A program made the position numbers and the translations under genes. A stretch of 64,000 bases of DNA from CALBPI01 sp942491885 (GTDB lineage Bacteria; Pseudomonadota; Gammaproteobacteria; Steroidobacterales; Woeseiaceae): NCBI GenBank assembly GCA_942491885.1, contig CALOCQ010000002.1, positions 186,001 to 250,000 of the forward strand. Reading direction: 5' to 3'. Below, in pieces: positions 16,954-26,004 of the stretch (positions are counted from its first letter, which is position 1; every line of letters starts with the position of its first letter). Under the pieces are notes generated by a model. It did no database searches, was not told the DNA's origin, and saw only the letters and a list, made by a program, of their open reading frames with translations.

Positions 16954-19500
16954 ATGAACCCGAATGACTGGCAACGAGTGACGCAGGTTGTGGGCGAAGC
17001 CGAACCGCTAACGGCGGACGAGGCAAAGGTGCTGATTCAGCAACGACTGTCCGAGCGTCCGCAGCTCTCCGCAATCGCTATGCGGATGCTCGATGAGCTG
17101 CGCGCTACGGATGCCGGGCTGACCGGTCAGGTCGCGCAAGTAATCTCGGAACTCCGGGTTGCCGAGCGACTGGAGCCAGGCAGTAAGATCGCCGGCTACA
17201 GTGTGCTGTCAACACTCGGTTACGGCGGCATGGGCACCGTCTATCTCGCGCGCAGAGATAGCGACGACTACGACATGCAGGTCGCACTGAAGCTGATGCA
17301 CAGCGACCGGGTAGTCAAGGATGAAAGTATCCGCGACATGACCGAGATTCAACTGCTGGCAGAACTCTCGCACCCGAATATTGCGCGTCTGATTGACGCC
17401 GGCGTCGACGAGACGCACGGCCAATATCTGGTCACCGAGTACGTGCAGGGCGAGCCGTTGCTGGATGCATGCAAAGGTGTTTCAACGAAATCGCTGGTCA
17501 AGACATTCCTCCACATCTGCAAGGCTGTTGCACACGCGCACGGCAGACTCGTCGTTCACTGCGATATTAAGCCCGCCAATATTCTTGTCGATAAGGACGA
17601 CCAGCCGAAGCTGCTGGATTTCGGTATCGCTGCTGCGTTAGATGCCGCCCATGCCAAAGACGCGACAACGACGCGCGCCTATTCACCCGCCTACGCCAGC
17701 CCCGAGCAGCTAAACGGCGAGGCGATCTTTACGGCAACTGACATCTACTCGCTGGGACTGCTGTTCATCGAAATGCTGACCGGCAAGCAGCAGTTCGATC
17801 ACGGTGTGGGTACGAGCAACACCGACGACGCGATACAAGCGCGGAGAAATCTCAGTCCAAGCGCGCAGGAAAAAATGGACTTCGAACTCGCCGCGATCGC
17901 GCGCAGGTGCACGGCGTTCGATCCTGCGGATCGCTACCCATCGGTCGCCTCATTGCTCGAGGACCTCGACAACTATCTCGACAAACAGCCGATCAGTAGC
18001 CTTAAGCCTCACTATAGATACCGGCTGCGGAAGTTTTTTCAGCGTAATCCGCGCTCATCGATCGTGGCAGGTTTGCTCGGCATATCAGTGGCCGCGTTCG
18101 CGGTAACAGCGAGTCTCCAGGCGCGCAGCCTCGCGACCGAGCGCGACCGCCTCGAACACGAGCGTGCGGCGAAATCGGCATCGGTCGATTTCCTGGCCGG
18201 GACCCTGACACAGCTCGATGCGATTTCGCCGACGGCTTCCGAGTTGACAGCATCGGTGGAATTCTTGAATGCGTTAGCGAACCGGGCGGATGAAGAACTC
18301 GCAAGCGTGCCACTTGCGCACGCCGAGACGCTACGTCTGATCGGCGATGCATTGCACACACAAGGTGACAACGAGAACGCGCAGCGCGTGCTGCAAAAAG
18401 CACTCGAGCTCAGTGAGACTAATACTGCGACCAGCCCAATTGAGCTCGCCGAGATTCACCGCAAGCTCGCGCGTGTTGCGGTGTCAGAGGGGAACTTTGA
18501 AGAGACCATCGCACATCTCAACGATGCACAGCGTTTTGTAGACAGCGATACCGGCGCCTCAAGCGTGCACGATGCCCGGCTCGCACTGGTGTGGAGCTCG
18601 CAGCAACGCGCGATAGGCAACTACCCCACCGGTCTCGAACATGCCGCACGTGCCGTTAGGTTGTTCGAGGAAAGCCTCGGCGATGCAGACGTAGAAACCG
18701 CCGAGGCGATCGACAACCTTGGCTATCAGCACCTGTTCCTCGGCGACCCCGCAACAGCCAGCCCGCTGTTCGAGCGTGCGCGCCAGATGACCGCCGACAC
18801 TGTCGGCAAACAACACGTCAACTACGGTCGCCAAAGCGGCCATCTCGCGACCGCCTACCGGGAATTGGGACGACTCGATCTCGCCGATGCGGCTTACGGC
18901 GAGGCAATCTCCAGCATGGCGGGCGCACTGGGGGCGGACCACAGCTACGTTATTAATGCGCGCACGGAATACGGCCGCCTGTTACAACTGACGGGCAAGC
19001 TCGCGCAAGCCGAACAGCAATACGATGCCGCGCTCGCGAGCGCGCGTGTGACGTTCGGCGAGCAACACTATCAATACGGCATTCAACTGTTGAATTTTGG
19101 TGGTCTTCACTACCAGTCAAATCGATCGACAGCATCGCGCAAGGCCTACGAAAATGCGCAGCGCGTGATTACACAAACGCTGTCGCCCAACAGCGTCTTT
19201 CTTGGCGCGGCAATAGTCGGGCTTGCGCTGCTCGACCTCGACGCCGGCGAGCTGGATAGCGCCGCTAACAATGTCGATAAGGCGTTGGAGATTTTCAGAG
19301 CCGGCGTCGGCGATGAACATTGGTACTACGATCTGGCCGCGGCAGTAGATGCGATGGTCAAGACCGAAATGAACGGAGATGATCCGGAACTGGTAAGCCG
19401 CTTTAACAAGCACTACGCGCGTTTCTCAGACAGCCGCCATCCGAATGACTTCCGCGTCACACGGCTATCGCAATCGCGACTGAAACAAGACCCTGAATAA
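16954..19500 (+). CDS. Membrane Ser/Thr protein kinase with C-terminal TPR region
   Basis: 848 residues. A Hanks-type kinase domain occupies about 75-345: glycine loop GYGGMGTVYLARR, Lys113 in VALKLM, catalytic loop HCDIKPAN with Asp204 (HCD instead of HRD), DFG in LLDFGIA, and SPEQL in the activation segment. One transmembrane helix follows at about 369-390 (SSIVAGLLGISVAAFAV). The rest (about 400-848) is helical TPR-like repeats, predicted outside the inner membrane. ATG 16954 is chosen because the protein then opens MNPNDWQRV, as related kinases do, with GAGG upstream. The family often sits beside an ECF sigma factor; none is present here. Confidence 0.93.
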   Translation: MNPNDWQRVTQVVGEAEPLTADEAKVLIQQRLSERPQLSAIAMRMLDELRATDAGLTGQVAQVISELRVAERLEPGSKIAGYSVLSTLGYGGMGTVYLARRDSDDYDMQVALKLMHSDRVVKDESIRDMTEIQLLAELSHPNIARLIDAGVDETHGQYLVTEYVQGEPLLDACKGVSTKSLVKTFLHICKAVAHAHGRLVVHCDIKPANILVDKDDQPKLLDFGIAAALDAAHAKDATTTRAYSPAYASPEQLNGEAIFTATDIYSLGLLFIEMLTGKQQFDHGVGTSNTDDAIQARRNLSPSAQEKMDFELAAIARRCTAFDPADRYPSVASLLEDLDNYLDKQPISSLKPHYRYRLRKFFQRNPRSSIVAGLLGISVAAFAVTASLQARSLATERDRLEHERAAKSASVDFLAGTLTQLDAISPTASELTASVEFLNALANRADEELASVPLAHAETLRLIGDALHTQGDNENAQRVLQKALELSETNTATSPIELAEIHRKLARVAVSEGNFEETIAHLNDAQRFVDSDTGASSVHDARLALVWSSQQRAIGNYPTGLEHAARAVRLFEESLGDADVETAEAIDNLGYQHLFLGDPATASPLFERARQMTADTVGKQHVNYGRQSGHLATAYRELGRLDLADAAYGEAISSMAGALGADHSYVINARTEYGRLLQLTGKLAQAEQQYDAALASARVTFGEQHYQYGIQLLNFGGLHYQSNRSTASRKAYENAQRVITQTLSPNSVFLGAAIVGLALLDLDAGELDSAANNVDKALEIFRAGVGDEHWYYDLAAAVDAMVKTEMNGDDPELVSRFNKHYARFSDSRHPNDFRVTRLSQSRLKQDPE

Positions 19501-19520
19501 GCGCTCCGCGGTAATTCGCC

Positions 19521-19855
19521 CGTCATTACGGGGGGTGACCACCAGGTCATCGCGAGGGGTGACCGGAGGTCATTGCGAGGGGTGACCGGAGGTCATTGCG
19601 AGGAGCGACCGGAGGTCATTGCGAGGAGTGACCGGAGGTCATTGCGAGGGGTGACCGAAGGTCATTGCGAGGAGCGAAGCGACGCGAAGCGACGCGGCAA
19701 CCTAGCGACGCGGCAACCTAGCGACGCGGCAACCTAGCGACGCGGCAACCTAGCGACGCGGCAAGACGTCATTGCGAGGAGGCGAAGGCGACGCGGCAAG
19801 ACGTCATTGCGAGCGCAGCGCGGCAACCAGATCGCCGCGCTGCGCTCGCGATGAC
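19521..19855. repeat. Composite REP-like repeat array with a terminal hairpin
   Basis: Three nested patterns made from one core. First, seven tandem 23-base units (19521-19681) built on GGTCATTGCGAGGGGTGACC; the first is degenerate. Second, four tandem 16-base units GCGACGCGGCAACCTA (19689-19752) plus a partial fifth. Third, after two more CGTCATTGCGAGG copies, an inverted repeat with 22-base arms (19803-19824 and 19834-19855, one mismatch) and a 9-base loop. The core is the same as at 12.4 kb. The array fills the gap between the kinase and peroxidase genes. Adjacent copies without unique spacers argue against CRISPR. Confidence 0.93.
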
Positions 19856-19980
19856 GGAATTCGACAACAGCGATAATCGCGCGCCCTAAAACTCCCCTGA
19901 GATATTCCGTCCCCCAACAACAGCTACCCACTGCAAGGTATGCGTGTGCTCTGTAAACGGAACTTCCAGGGAGACAAGAT

Positions 19981-21405
19981 ATGCCCCAGCATCATGGAAT
20001 GGGCAAGCTGAAAGGCCTCGAGGCCTTTTGTCATTATCACCACGAGTCACAGCGCGGCGACCGCTTCGGTCGTTTATTCGGGCTACCGCCGTTGTATACG
20101 CCGGCGCCGTCGCTGATCGAGATCGGCAGGAAAGGCGGCAAGATGGACGGCGGCACACGCGCCAACCGCACCACCAGCGTTGATGTCGGTCAGGTCTTTT
20201 TCGGTCAGTTCGTCGACCACGACATCACGCTGGATGTCACCAGCAGTTTGTTCTCAGTGGTCGCCGATACGAGCGAGATTGAGAACGCCCGTACACCGAC
20301 GCTGGACCTTGACTGCATCTACGGCCAGGGCCCGGAAGCAACACCGTTTCTCTATCATGCCGAAGGAGACTTCTCGGGCATCAAGTTGCTGACGGCGAAA
20401 GACGGCACGGCGGTCGACCAGAGCGCAAACCTCGCCAAGAACGACCTGTCACGCTCGGCGCATGGCACTGCGATCATCGGCGACCCGCGCAACGACGAGA
20501 ACCGTGTGCTCTCGCAACTGCAACTTGCGATGCTGCGTTTCCACAACAAGGTGGTCGATGCACTCTCCGGCAAGTACCAAGGCGGCGAGTTATTTGAAGA
20601 AGCCCGTCGCATGGTGACATGGCACTATCAATGGATTGTCATCAACGACTTCCTGCCAACAATGTGCGGCGGCGCGGTTGTCGACGACATCCTCGGCAAC
20701 GGGCGGCGCTACTACTGCGCGATCGATGGCGACCCCTACATCCCGGTCGAGTTCTCGGTCGCGGCCTACCGCTTCGGCCACTCTATGATCCCGCAGAAGA
20801 TACAAATCCAGAAGAGCAAACCCTCGCACGGTCTGTTTGGTGACGTACTCGGCGGCGGCTTTAGACCGCTGGCAAGCCCGCAGGCAGTCGTCGACTGGCG
20901 CGAGCTCGTCGAGACTGGCGCGGGTCGATCGGTACAAAAAGCCGAGAAGCTGGATGGCAAGCTGGCCTCAATTCTGCTCGAGCTGCCGTTCATTACACCG
21001 CCGGCCATCCAGTCACTGGCGACCCGCAACCTGCTGCGCGGCCAGGCTTTCCAGTTGCCCTCAGGCGAAAACATCGCGCGTGCGATCGAGCGCCCGGATG
21101 CGGAGATCAACAAGGTTAGTCGCGCGGCGAAAACGGTTGCTGGTGCATCGGCTGATTTGTCGAGCGGCACACCGCTGTGGCTGTACCTGCTACTGGAAGC
21201 CGAGAAAGTCGGCCGTGAAACAGAGGCCGGTCACTTTGACAAAGGCGAAGGTCTCGGGCCGGTTGGCGCACGCATTGTTGCAGAAACGATCATCGGCTTG
21301 ATCGAGCTGGACTCGCGTTCTTTCCTCGCCCAAAACCGCAGCTGGTATCCGGACCCGGCGGAGGGTGTTGGCGTCAAGACGCTTGGCGAGATGCTGACAT
21401 TCTAG
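19981..21405 (+). CDS. Animal-type haem peroxidase (peroxidase-cyclooxygenase superfamily)
   Basis: 474 residues, no signal peptide, so predicted cytosolic. The peroxidase core is well preserved. FGQFVDHD carries the distal His80, preceded by Asp79, the position that makes an ester bond to haem in lactoperoxidase. GDPRNDENR carries the distal Arg170 and, three residues on, Glu173, the second haem-ester position; the myeloperoxidase Met is Asn here. YRFGHSM carries the proximal haem ligand His267. These enzymes use H2O2 to oxidise halides, thiocyanate or organic substrates; the natural bacterial substrate is unknown. A GGGAGACA ribosome site precedes the ATG. Monocistronic, with a hairpin terminator just after the stop. 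Confidence 0.92.
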   Translation: MPQHHGMGKLKGLEAFCHYHHESQRGDRFGRLFGLPPLYTPAPSLIEIGRKGGKMDGGTRANRTTSVDVGQVFFGQFVDHDITLDVTSSLFSVVADTSEIENARTPTLDLDCIYGQGPEATPFLYHAEGDFSGIKLLTAKDGTAVDQSANLAKNDLSRSAHGTAIIGDPRNDENRVLSQLQLAMLRFHNKVVDALSGKYQGGELFEEARRMVTWHYQWIVINDFLPTMCGGAVVDDILGNGRRYYCAIDGDPYIPVEFSVAAYRFGHSMIPQKIQIQKSKPSHGLFGDVLGGGFRPLASPQAVVDWRELVETGAGRSVQKAEKLDGKLASILLELPFITPPAIQSLATRNLLRGQAFQLPSGENIARAIERPDAEINKVSRAAKTVAGASADLSSGTPLWLYLLLEAEKVGRETEAGHFDKGEGLGPVGARIVAETIIGLIELDSRSFLAQNRSWYPDPAEGVGVKTLGEMLTF

Positions 21406-21422
21406 TGTGCCGATGGATATCG

Positions 21423-21456
21423 CACCGCTGCGTCGCAAGACGCAGTGGTGTATTTT
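21423..21456 (+). terminator. Terminator after the peroxidase gene
   Basis: A 12-base-pair stem (21423-21434 with 21439-21450, one G-T pair) closed by a GCAA tetraloop and followed by TATTTT. It lies 18 bases after the peroxidase stop. The T tract is short, so strength is uncertain. Confidence 0.7.
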
Positions 21457-21552
21457 CGCAACCCATGGTGGTGTGCCGACTGCTGCCGACTAACGATTGA
21501 CCCGATTTTTCAGCGGAGGCAGACGTGAACCTGAAGCGCGTGATCCAATCTA

Positions 21553-21771
21553 TCAGGCGTTACGCTTCAACGACTCCGGCGTGTCCTTGGTTGCGAGATA
21601 GATAATAACGACCAGGCCAACAACCGGCACCAGCAACGACACCGTTGAAGCGACGATCGTTAGCAAAGGGTTCTCGGTTTTCTTCGGCGCCAGATAGACG
21701 ATGGCAATGAAACCGACAATAACCCAGCCGATCATGAACTGACTCAGTAAATTGAATTGGCTGTCCGTCAT
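21553..21771 (-). CDS. Small two-helix membrane protein
   Basis: 72 residues with two hydrophobic helices (about 8-28, FMIGWVIVGFIAIVYLAP; and 36-60, LLTIVASTVSLLVPVVGLVVII) and a short charged tail. The layout resembles small PLDc_N/phospholipase-D-nuclease-N-like membrane proteins, but the match is too loose to name it. It lies 16 bases after the stop of the TolB/TPR gene on the same strand, so it is probably co-transcribed. Confidence 0.65.
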   Translation of the reverse strand: MTDSQFNLLSQFMIGWVIVGFIAIVYLAPKKTENPLLTIVASTVSLLVPVVGLVVIIYLATKDTPESLKRNA

Positions 21772-21787
21772 TTATCAGTCCGGTTTA

Positions 21788-23728
21788 TTACGGTGTGTCG
21801 CTCGTCGCATCAAACGGCAACGGCAGACCCGCGCTGACACCATTTGCACGCCGCGCCGCGGCCAGTTCCGGCATCCCGGGCAGCAACCAGACGTCGTGGT
21901 AACGCGGGTCGCGACGCACCGACTCGGGCATCTCGAATTTACCCGGCAACAATGGCAACAGTCCTGAGACACCTGGGAACGCTGATCCTACAGCTATAAC
22001 CTCGGACATCCTCTCAAAGTCACACTCGCCCAACCCGAGCCGCACAACAAAGACGCAATTTACCCACGGATCTGATGGTCCCGACTCTAAGGCAGCAACC
22101 GTGTCGAGGTCGAGTACATACTCCGGCGGCTGATTGATAGTTTGTCGCGCAAACTCGAGAAAGGTATCCATTTGTGCACGCATGTATGCGGCATCTGCTT
22201 CGATCGACGAGCGGGTTCGTTCGATACGCTCTATTGCCGCGCGAATGTCCTCATCGGTTCCCGCGGCAATCGCACCTTGCAAAATGAAGTAAGCCGCAAA
22301 CGTCGCGAAAGCATCACAAACGTCATCGATACATTCTGCTCGCTCCAGAAGCTCCCGTGGCGGCGGCTCGAAGCGACCCATAGCGGTAAAGGATTCAAAT
22401 TTCACACGCCGCAAAGTCTGGTTTAACGGATCGATTGCTATTGCACGTTCAAACCGGTCGAATGTCTGTTGTTTGTCGGCAATCGAAAAATAGTAGTTGG
22501 CGGCCGCATAATTGGAGAACGCGCCGTTGGGCGACAGCTCCAATGCACGCTCGAGGTGGAACGCCGATTTCTCAACATCGATCTCCACGTTCGCATGCCA
22601 GAACGCCAGTCCGGCGTGAGCACGCGCATTCACCGGATCAAGCGTAAGTGCGCGCTCATACACATCCGCTACGAAGCCGCGAAAATTCTCCTGAGAAAGG
22701 AACGGCGCACTGGTGGGTGGACTCAGAGAAAGCGATGCGCCCATTGCCGACCATGCATCGGCGAAATTCGGATCAAGTTCTGTGGCGCGGCGAAAGCTGC
22801 TAATCGCCAGAGCACGGTTGTCGCCCTGGCTGCGCGTCCACCACAACTCCAGCCCCTTGAGGTATTGCTCATAGGCTTCGGCATTCACATCACGGTCTTC
22901 TGCGCGACCGACACCCACACCAACGCCGAGGCGGAATTGCAGGACCTGGGCGAGATTCGCGACGATCTCGTCCTGAATACGGAAAATGTCAGTCAATGTG
23001 CGCTCGTAGGTCTCAGACCACAGATGGAATCCGTCGGCCGTGCGGATCAGCTGGGCGGTGACGCGCACGCGATCGCCGGCGCGGCGAACGGATCCTTCCA
23101 GTACGTGGGCAACGCCGAGTTTCTCACCGACCTCGCGCAGGTCTATGTCTTTGCCGTCGAAGGAGAACGCCGAGGTACGCGCGGCAACGTTGAGGTCCGA
23201 AAACTGCGCCAGCGCATTCAACAGCTCCTCGGCGATACCCTTGCCGAAATAGGCATCGCTGGAGTCGTCACTCAACGCAATGAACGGCAACACCGCGATG
23301 GAACGCGCATCCGTGCCGGTATCGACCCTCGGCGACGGCGTCGCTGCGGGAACGGTTTCGGCTGCGGATTGCGGTGCGTCGCTACGCGGCGCGAGACGAT
23401 CGGCGACCAACAGCGCAACTGCCGTAAGCACCAGGGCGATCGTGACAACGTTAAGTCGCTTGCCGGTCTCATGCGTGACCGACTGCGTGCGGTCGACTTC
23501 GCTTTCACGGCGAATGCCCTCCGGCGTGACCTCGAAAGCCCAGGAGATGATGACAGCAGCGACAAAGCCAATGGCGAGCAACAAGAACAGCGCCTGGAAG
23601 AACCAGGCCGGCGCGCCGATGTTCTCGAGCACAATGTCAGCGACCTGAATAATCACCCACGCGGCGACGATATAGGCGATCGATACCCGAAAGACGTTAC
23701 GCCGTTTTAGTTCTTCGAACAGGCTCAT
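21788..23728 (-). CDS. TolB-like/TPR membrane protein
   Basis: 646 residues. The N terminus MSLFEELKRRNVFRV leads into two transmembrane helices (about 14-35 and 44-66), a conserved SWAFEVTPEGI segment, and a third helix at about 92-110. The next domain (about 140-260) is the TolB/FlgO-type alpha-beta fold seen in CadC- and adenylate-cyclase-linked proteins (RSIAVLPF, YFGKGIAEELLNAL, ARTSAFSFDG, VLEGSVRRAGDRVRVTAQL). TPR-like helices fill residues 270-600. It has no DNA-binding or cyclase domain, so it is a signalling or scaffolding protein of unknown partner. Confidence 0.85.
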   Translation of the reverse strand: MSLFEELKRRNVFRVSIAYIVAAWVIIQVADIVLENIGAPAWFFQALFLLLAIGFVAAVIISWAFEVTPEGIRRESEVDRTQSVTHETGKRLNVVTIALVLTAVALLVADRLAPRSDAPQSAAETVPAATPSPRVDTGTDARSIAVLPFIALSDDSSDAYFGKGIAEELLNALAQFSDLNVAARTSAFSFDGKDIDLREVGEKLGVAHVLEGSVRRAGDRVRVTAQLIRTADGFHLWSETYERTLTDIFRIQDEIVANLAQVLQFRLGVGVGVGRAEDRDVNAEAYEQYLKGLELWWTRSQGDNRALAISSFRRATELDPNFADAWSAMGASLSLSPPTSAPFLSQENFRGFVADVYERALTLDPVNARAHAGLAFWHANVEIDVEKSAFHLERALELSPNGAFSNYAAANYYFSIADKQQTFDRFERAIAIDPLNQTLRRVKFESFTAMGRFEPPPRELLERAECIDDVCDAFATFAAYFILQGAIAAGTDEDIRAAIERIERTRSSIEADAAYMRAQMDTFLEFARQTINQPPEYVLDLDTVAALESGPSDPWVNCVFVVRLGLGECDFERMSEVIAVGSAFPGVSGLLPLLPGKFEMPESVRRDPRYHDVWLLPGMPELAAARRANGVSAGLPLPFDATSDTP

Positions 23729-23811
23729 AGTTGCCTTGAAAGCTACCGCACCTGCGGCAGACTACCGGAAGCCAAAGCCGTTGCGCAATGAATCGTCGGT
23801 GATTGAGAAAA

Positions 23812-23887
<76 letters not shown>

Positions 23888-23911
23888 ATGGTCACCTTTA
23901 GCGGGAGCGCG

Positions 23912-23940
23912 ATTATAGGCAATCCCGACGCCGCCGACAA
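23912..23940 (-). promoter_or_regulatory. Sigma-70 promoter of tRNA-Thr
   Basis: On the minus strand, TTGTCG (23935-23940), a 17-base spacer and a perfect TATAAT (23912-23917). The base run after the -10 is GC-rich (CGCGCTCCCG), the discriminator type linked to growth-rate and stringent control of stable RNA genes. The -10 ends 24 bases before the tRNA. Confidence 0.85.
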
Positions 23941-24053
23941 TTGAAATCCGCGACCTGAGTCGCAAGTCGGCCAACTGGCAACACGCCCGAAACCAATGAT
24001 ATTGAGCGATTTTGAGCCGCGCTTATTCAGCCTGGCCAGCCTAGGCTTAGGGC

Positions 24054-24593
24054 ATGAACACACCTACCCCCAACAAATCTGGGTTTACACTCATCGAGCT
24101 ATTGGCCGCGCTCGCCATCGTCGCGGTGGTGACTGCCATCGGCGCGCCGCCGCTGGGCAATTGGCTGGCCGCGCAACGCCTGGGCGCCGAATTGCAGGTG
24201 TTGATGCGCGACTTCCAGCAAGCACGGCATGCCGCGGTTCTGACTAATCGCAGCGTTGTTCTTTGCCCGCGCAATGCCACTAACGGCTGCGATACGACGC
24301 ACGACTGGAGCCGAGGCTGGATACCCTACAATAACGACGACAACGACTCGCCCCCGCGACGCGACGCGGGTGAGGAGTTGATCAGCGTGCGCCAGGTTGC
24401 GCCGACGTTGGCGATCGTCGCCAATCGCGCGGCGTTTCACCTGCGCGGCGACCTGCGCCGCGCCACCAATGGCACGATTGTCATCTGTCATCGGGCCGCG
24501 CGGGTGGTGCCACGGGCGTTGGTTGTCAGCTACAGCGGGAGGCCACGAATGCTGGCGTCCGGCGCGCATCCGGCGAGCCCGGCCTGCCCGTGA
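24054..24593 (+). CDS. fimT: GspH/FimT-family minor pseudopilin
   Basis: 179 residues. A short leader ends in Gly before FTLIELLAALAIVAVV, the type III signal cut and N-methylated by the prepilin peptidase PilD; Glu at position 5 of the mature protein is present. The rest matches the GspH/FimT layout with a four-Cys-containing globular region (LCPR, GCDTT, VICH, PACP). First gene of a five-gene minor-pilin operon; its stop overlaps the pilV start by four bases. Confidence 0.88.
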   Translation: MNTPTPNKSGFTLIELLAALAIVAVVTAIGAPPLGNWLAAQRLGAELQVLMRDFQQARHAAVLTNRSVVLCPRNATNGCDTTHDWSRGWIPYNNDDNDSPPRRDAGEELISVRQVAPTLAIVANRAAFHLRGDLRRATNGTIVICHRAARVVPRALVVSYSGRPRMLASGAHPASPACP

Positions 24594-25030
24594 GCGCGGT
24601 AACGAAACGCGGGTCGCGAGACCGTGGCTTCTCGCTGATCGAGGTGCTGATCACCATGGTGACCGTCGCCATAGGTTTGTCCGGCAACTACCTGCTATTC
24701 GCGCGCAGCATGCAACAGCAGCAACACGGCACCTATCAAAGTCGTGCCGTGGTGCTGACACGCAGCATCGCCGAAGACTTGCGGGCCGGGCGCATCGTCG
24801 CGTTGGCCGACGCAACCCGCTGCGCGTTGCCCGACCCCGAGGCCTGCGCTGCCATACATTGGCTTGCGCAAGTCCAGGCGCGCTGGCGCCCCGTTGTGGA
24901 TCGTCAATTACCACGCGCCGTGCTTGACCTTAACCGCATCGGCGCCGGTGAGGTCCGCATCCGTGTGCAGTGGCAGGACACGTTGTCGCTGAGACCCTCG
25001 GTCTATCAACAGGCCGTGATCTCACCGTGA
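24590..25030 (+). CDS. pilV: Type IV pilus minor pilin PilV
   Basis: 146 residues from GTG 24590, which overlaps the fimT stop (GTGA). The N terminus carries the prepilin motif RG-FSLIEVLITMV with Glu5, followed by NYLLFARSMQQQQ. PilV helps prime pilus assembly at the inner membrane with PilW, PilX and FimT/FimU. The central part has Cys residues (RCALPDPEAC) that probably form a disulphide. Overlaps pilW by four bases. Confidence 0.88.
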   Translation: MSAVTKRGSRDRGFSLIEVLITMVTVAIGLSGNYLLFARSMQQQQHGTYQSRAVVLTRSIAEDLRAGRIVALADATRCALPDPEACAAIHWLAQVQARWRPVVDRQLPRAVLDLNRIGAGEVRIRVQWQDTLSLRPSVYQQAVISP

Positions 25031-26004
25031 GCAAGTCCGCGAGACAACAGCGTTGTCTGACGCAACGCGGTATTACGCTGATCGAGCTGCTCGTCGCGAT
25101 GACGATCGGGCTGATTATGCTCGCGGCACTGGTGCAGGCGCTCGTGTTCACCAGCCGCCACTATCAACGCGCCGAAACGCTGGCGCAAATGCAGGAGCAA
25201 GCCGATGTCGCCGTGCGATTCCTGCGCGAGGACCTGCAACTCGCCGGCCATTGGGCAATGTCTGCCGAGGCTGCGAGGATAAGCGGCCGCGCAACGACCA
25301 CCGACGACAATCCCGATGCACTGCGTCTGCCGGTGCAGTGCGCCGATGCCATTACGACCCGCCTGACGTTTTCCGTCGAGGCGATGGCCAACACCACCGG
25401 CTGGGGCTGTGCGGCGACCAATGTTGCTCTAGCCGACGGCCTGATCGTGCGCTACGCGCGGCCCGTATCGATGGCGCCGCAGCCCGGCCGGCTGCAATTG
25501 CTGTCCGCACCAATACAATCGCGCCTGATTGAGGACGGCGTCATACCAGCGACATGGCCAGCGCCATTCGCGCTGCACGATCTGCAAGTCATGGCCTACT
25601 ACGTCGCGCCGAGCTCATCGGTCTTTCCCGATCAGCCGGTGCTCAAACGCGTGACGCTAAACGCAACGACCCACGGCCCACGCTATATCGATGAAGAAAT
25701 TATCGCCGGCGTGGAAGCGATGCAGGTCAGTATTGACGTCGACAGCAATAACGACCAGATCGCCGATAACACGCTGCAGGCCGGCGACCCGGCGCTGGCC
25801 ATGGTCGACGCAGAAAATCGGCCACTGCTGACACCGCTGGCCGTTTCGGTGTCGCTTGTGCTGCGCAGTGAGACGGCCGGCTGGCCGGAGGTCGCCCCGC
25901 AACGCTTCCGCCTCGGCGATCTCGACTGGTTATCGCCGGCGGACGGGCACCTGCGCCTGTCGACAACAATCAGCGTGCGGCTGCGCAATGCGGTAATGCC
26001 ATGA
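25027..26004 (+). CDS. pilW: Type IV pilus minor pilin PilW
   Basis: 325 residues from GTG 25027, which overlaps the pilV stop (GTGA); the frame is open further upstream but the coupled start fits. The prepilin motif is RG-ITLIELLVAMTIG: Ile replaces Phe at mature position 1 and Glu5 is kept. Length and the FLREDLQLAGHWAM block fit PilW. Part of the minor-pilin complex that starts pilus fibre assembly. Overlaps pilX by four bases. Confidence 0.9.
   Translation: MSKSARQQRCLTQRGITLIELLVAMTIGLIMLAALVQALVFTSRHYQRAETLAQMQEQADVAVRFLREDLQLAGHWAMSAEAARISGRATTTDDNPDALRLPVQCADAITTRLTFSVEAMANTTGWGCAATNVALADGLIVRYARPVSMAPQPGRLQLLSAPIQSRLIEDGVIPATWPAPFALHDLQVMAYYVAPSSSVFPDQPVLKRVTLNATTHGPRYIDEEIIAGVEAMQVSIDVDSNNDQIADNTLQAGDPALAMVDAENRPLLTPLAVSVSLVLRSETAGWPEVAPQRFRLGDLDWLSPADGHLRLSTTISVRLRNAVMP

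Noticed and set aside
19521..19855. CRISPR array
   Set aside because: Units follow each other with no unique spacers, two different unit sizes occur, and no cas gene is present; it is a tandem REP-like repeat.
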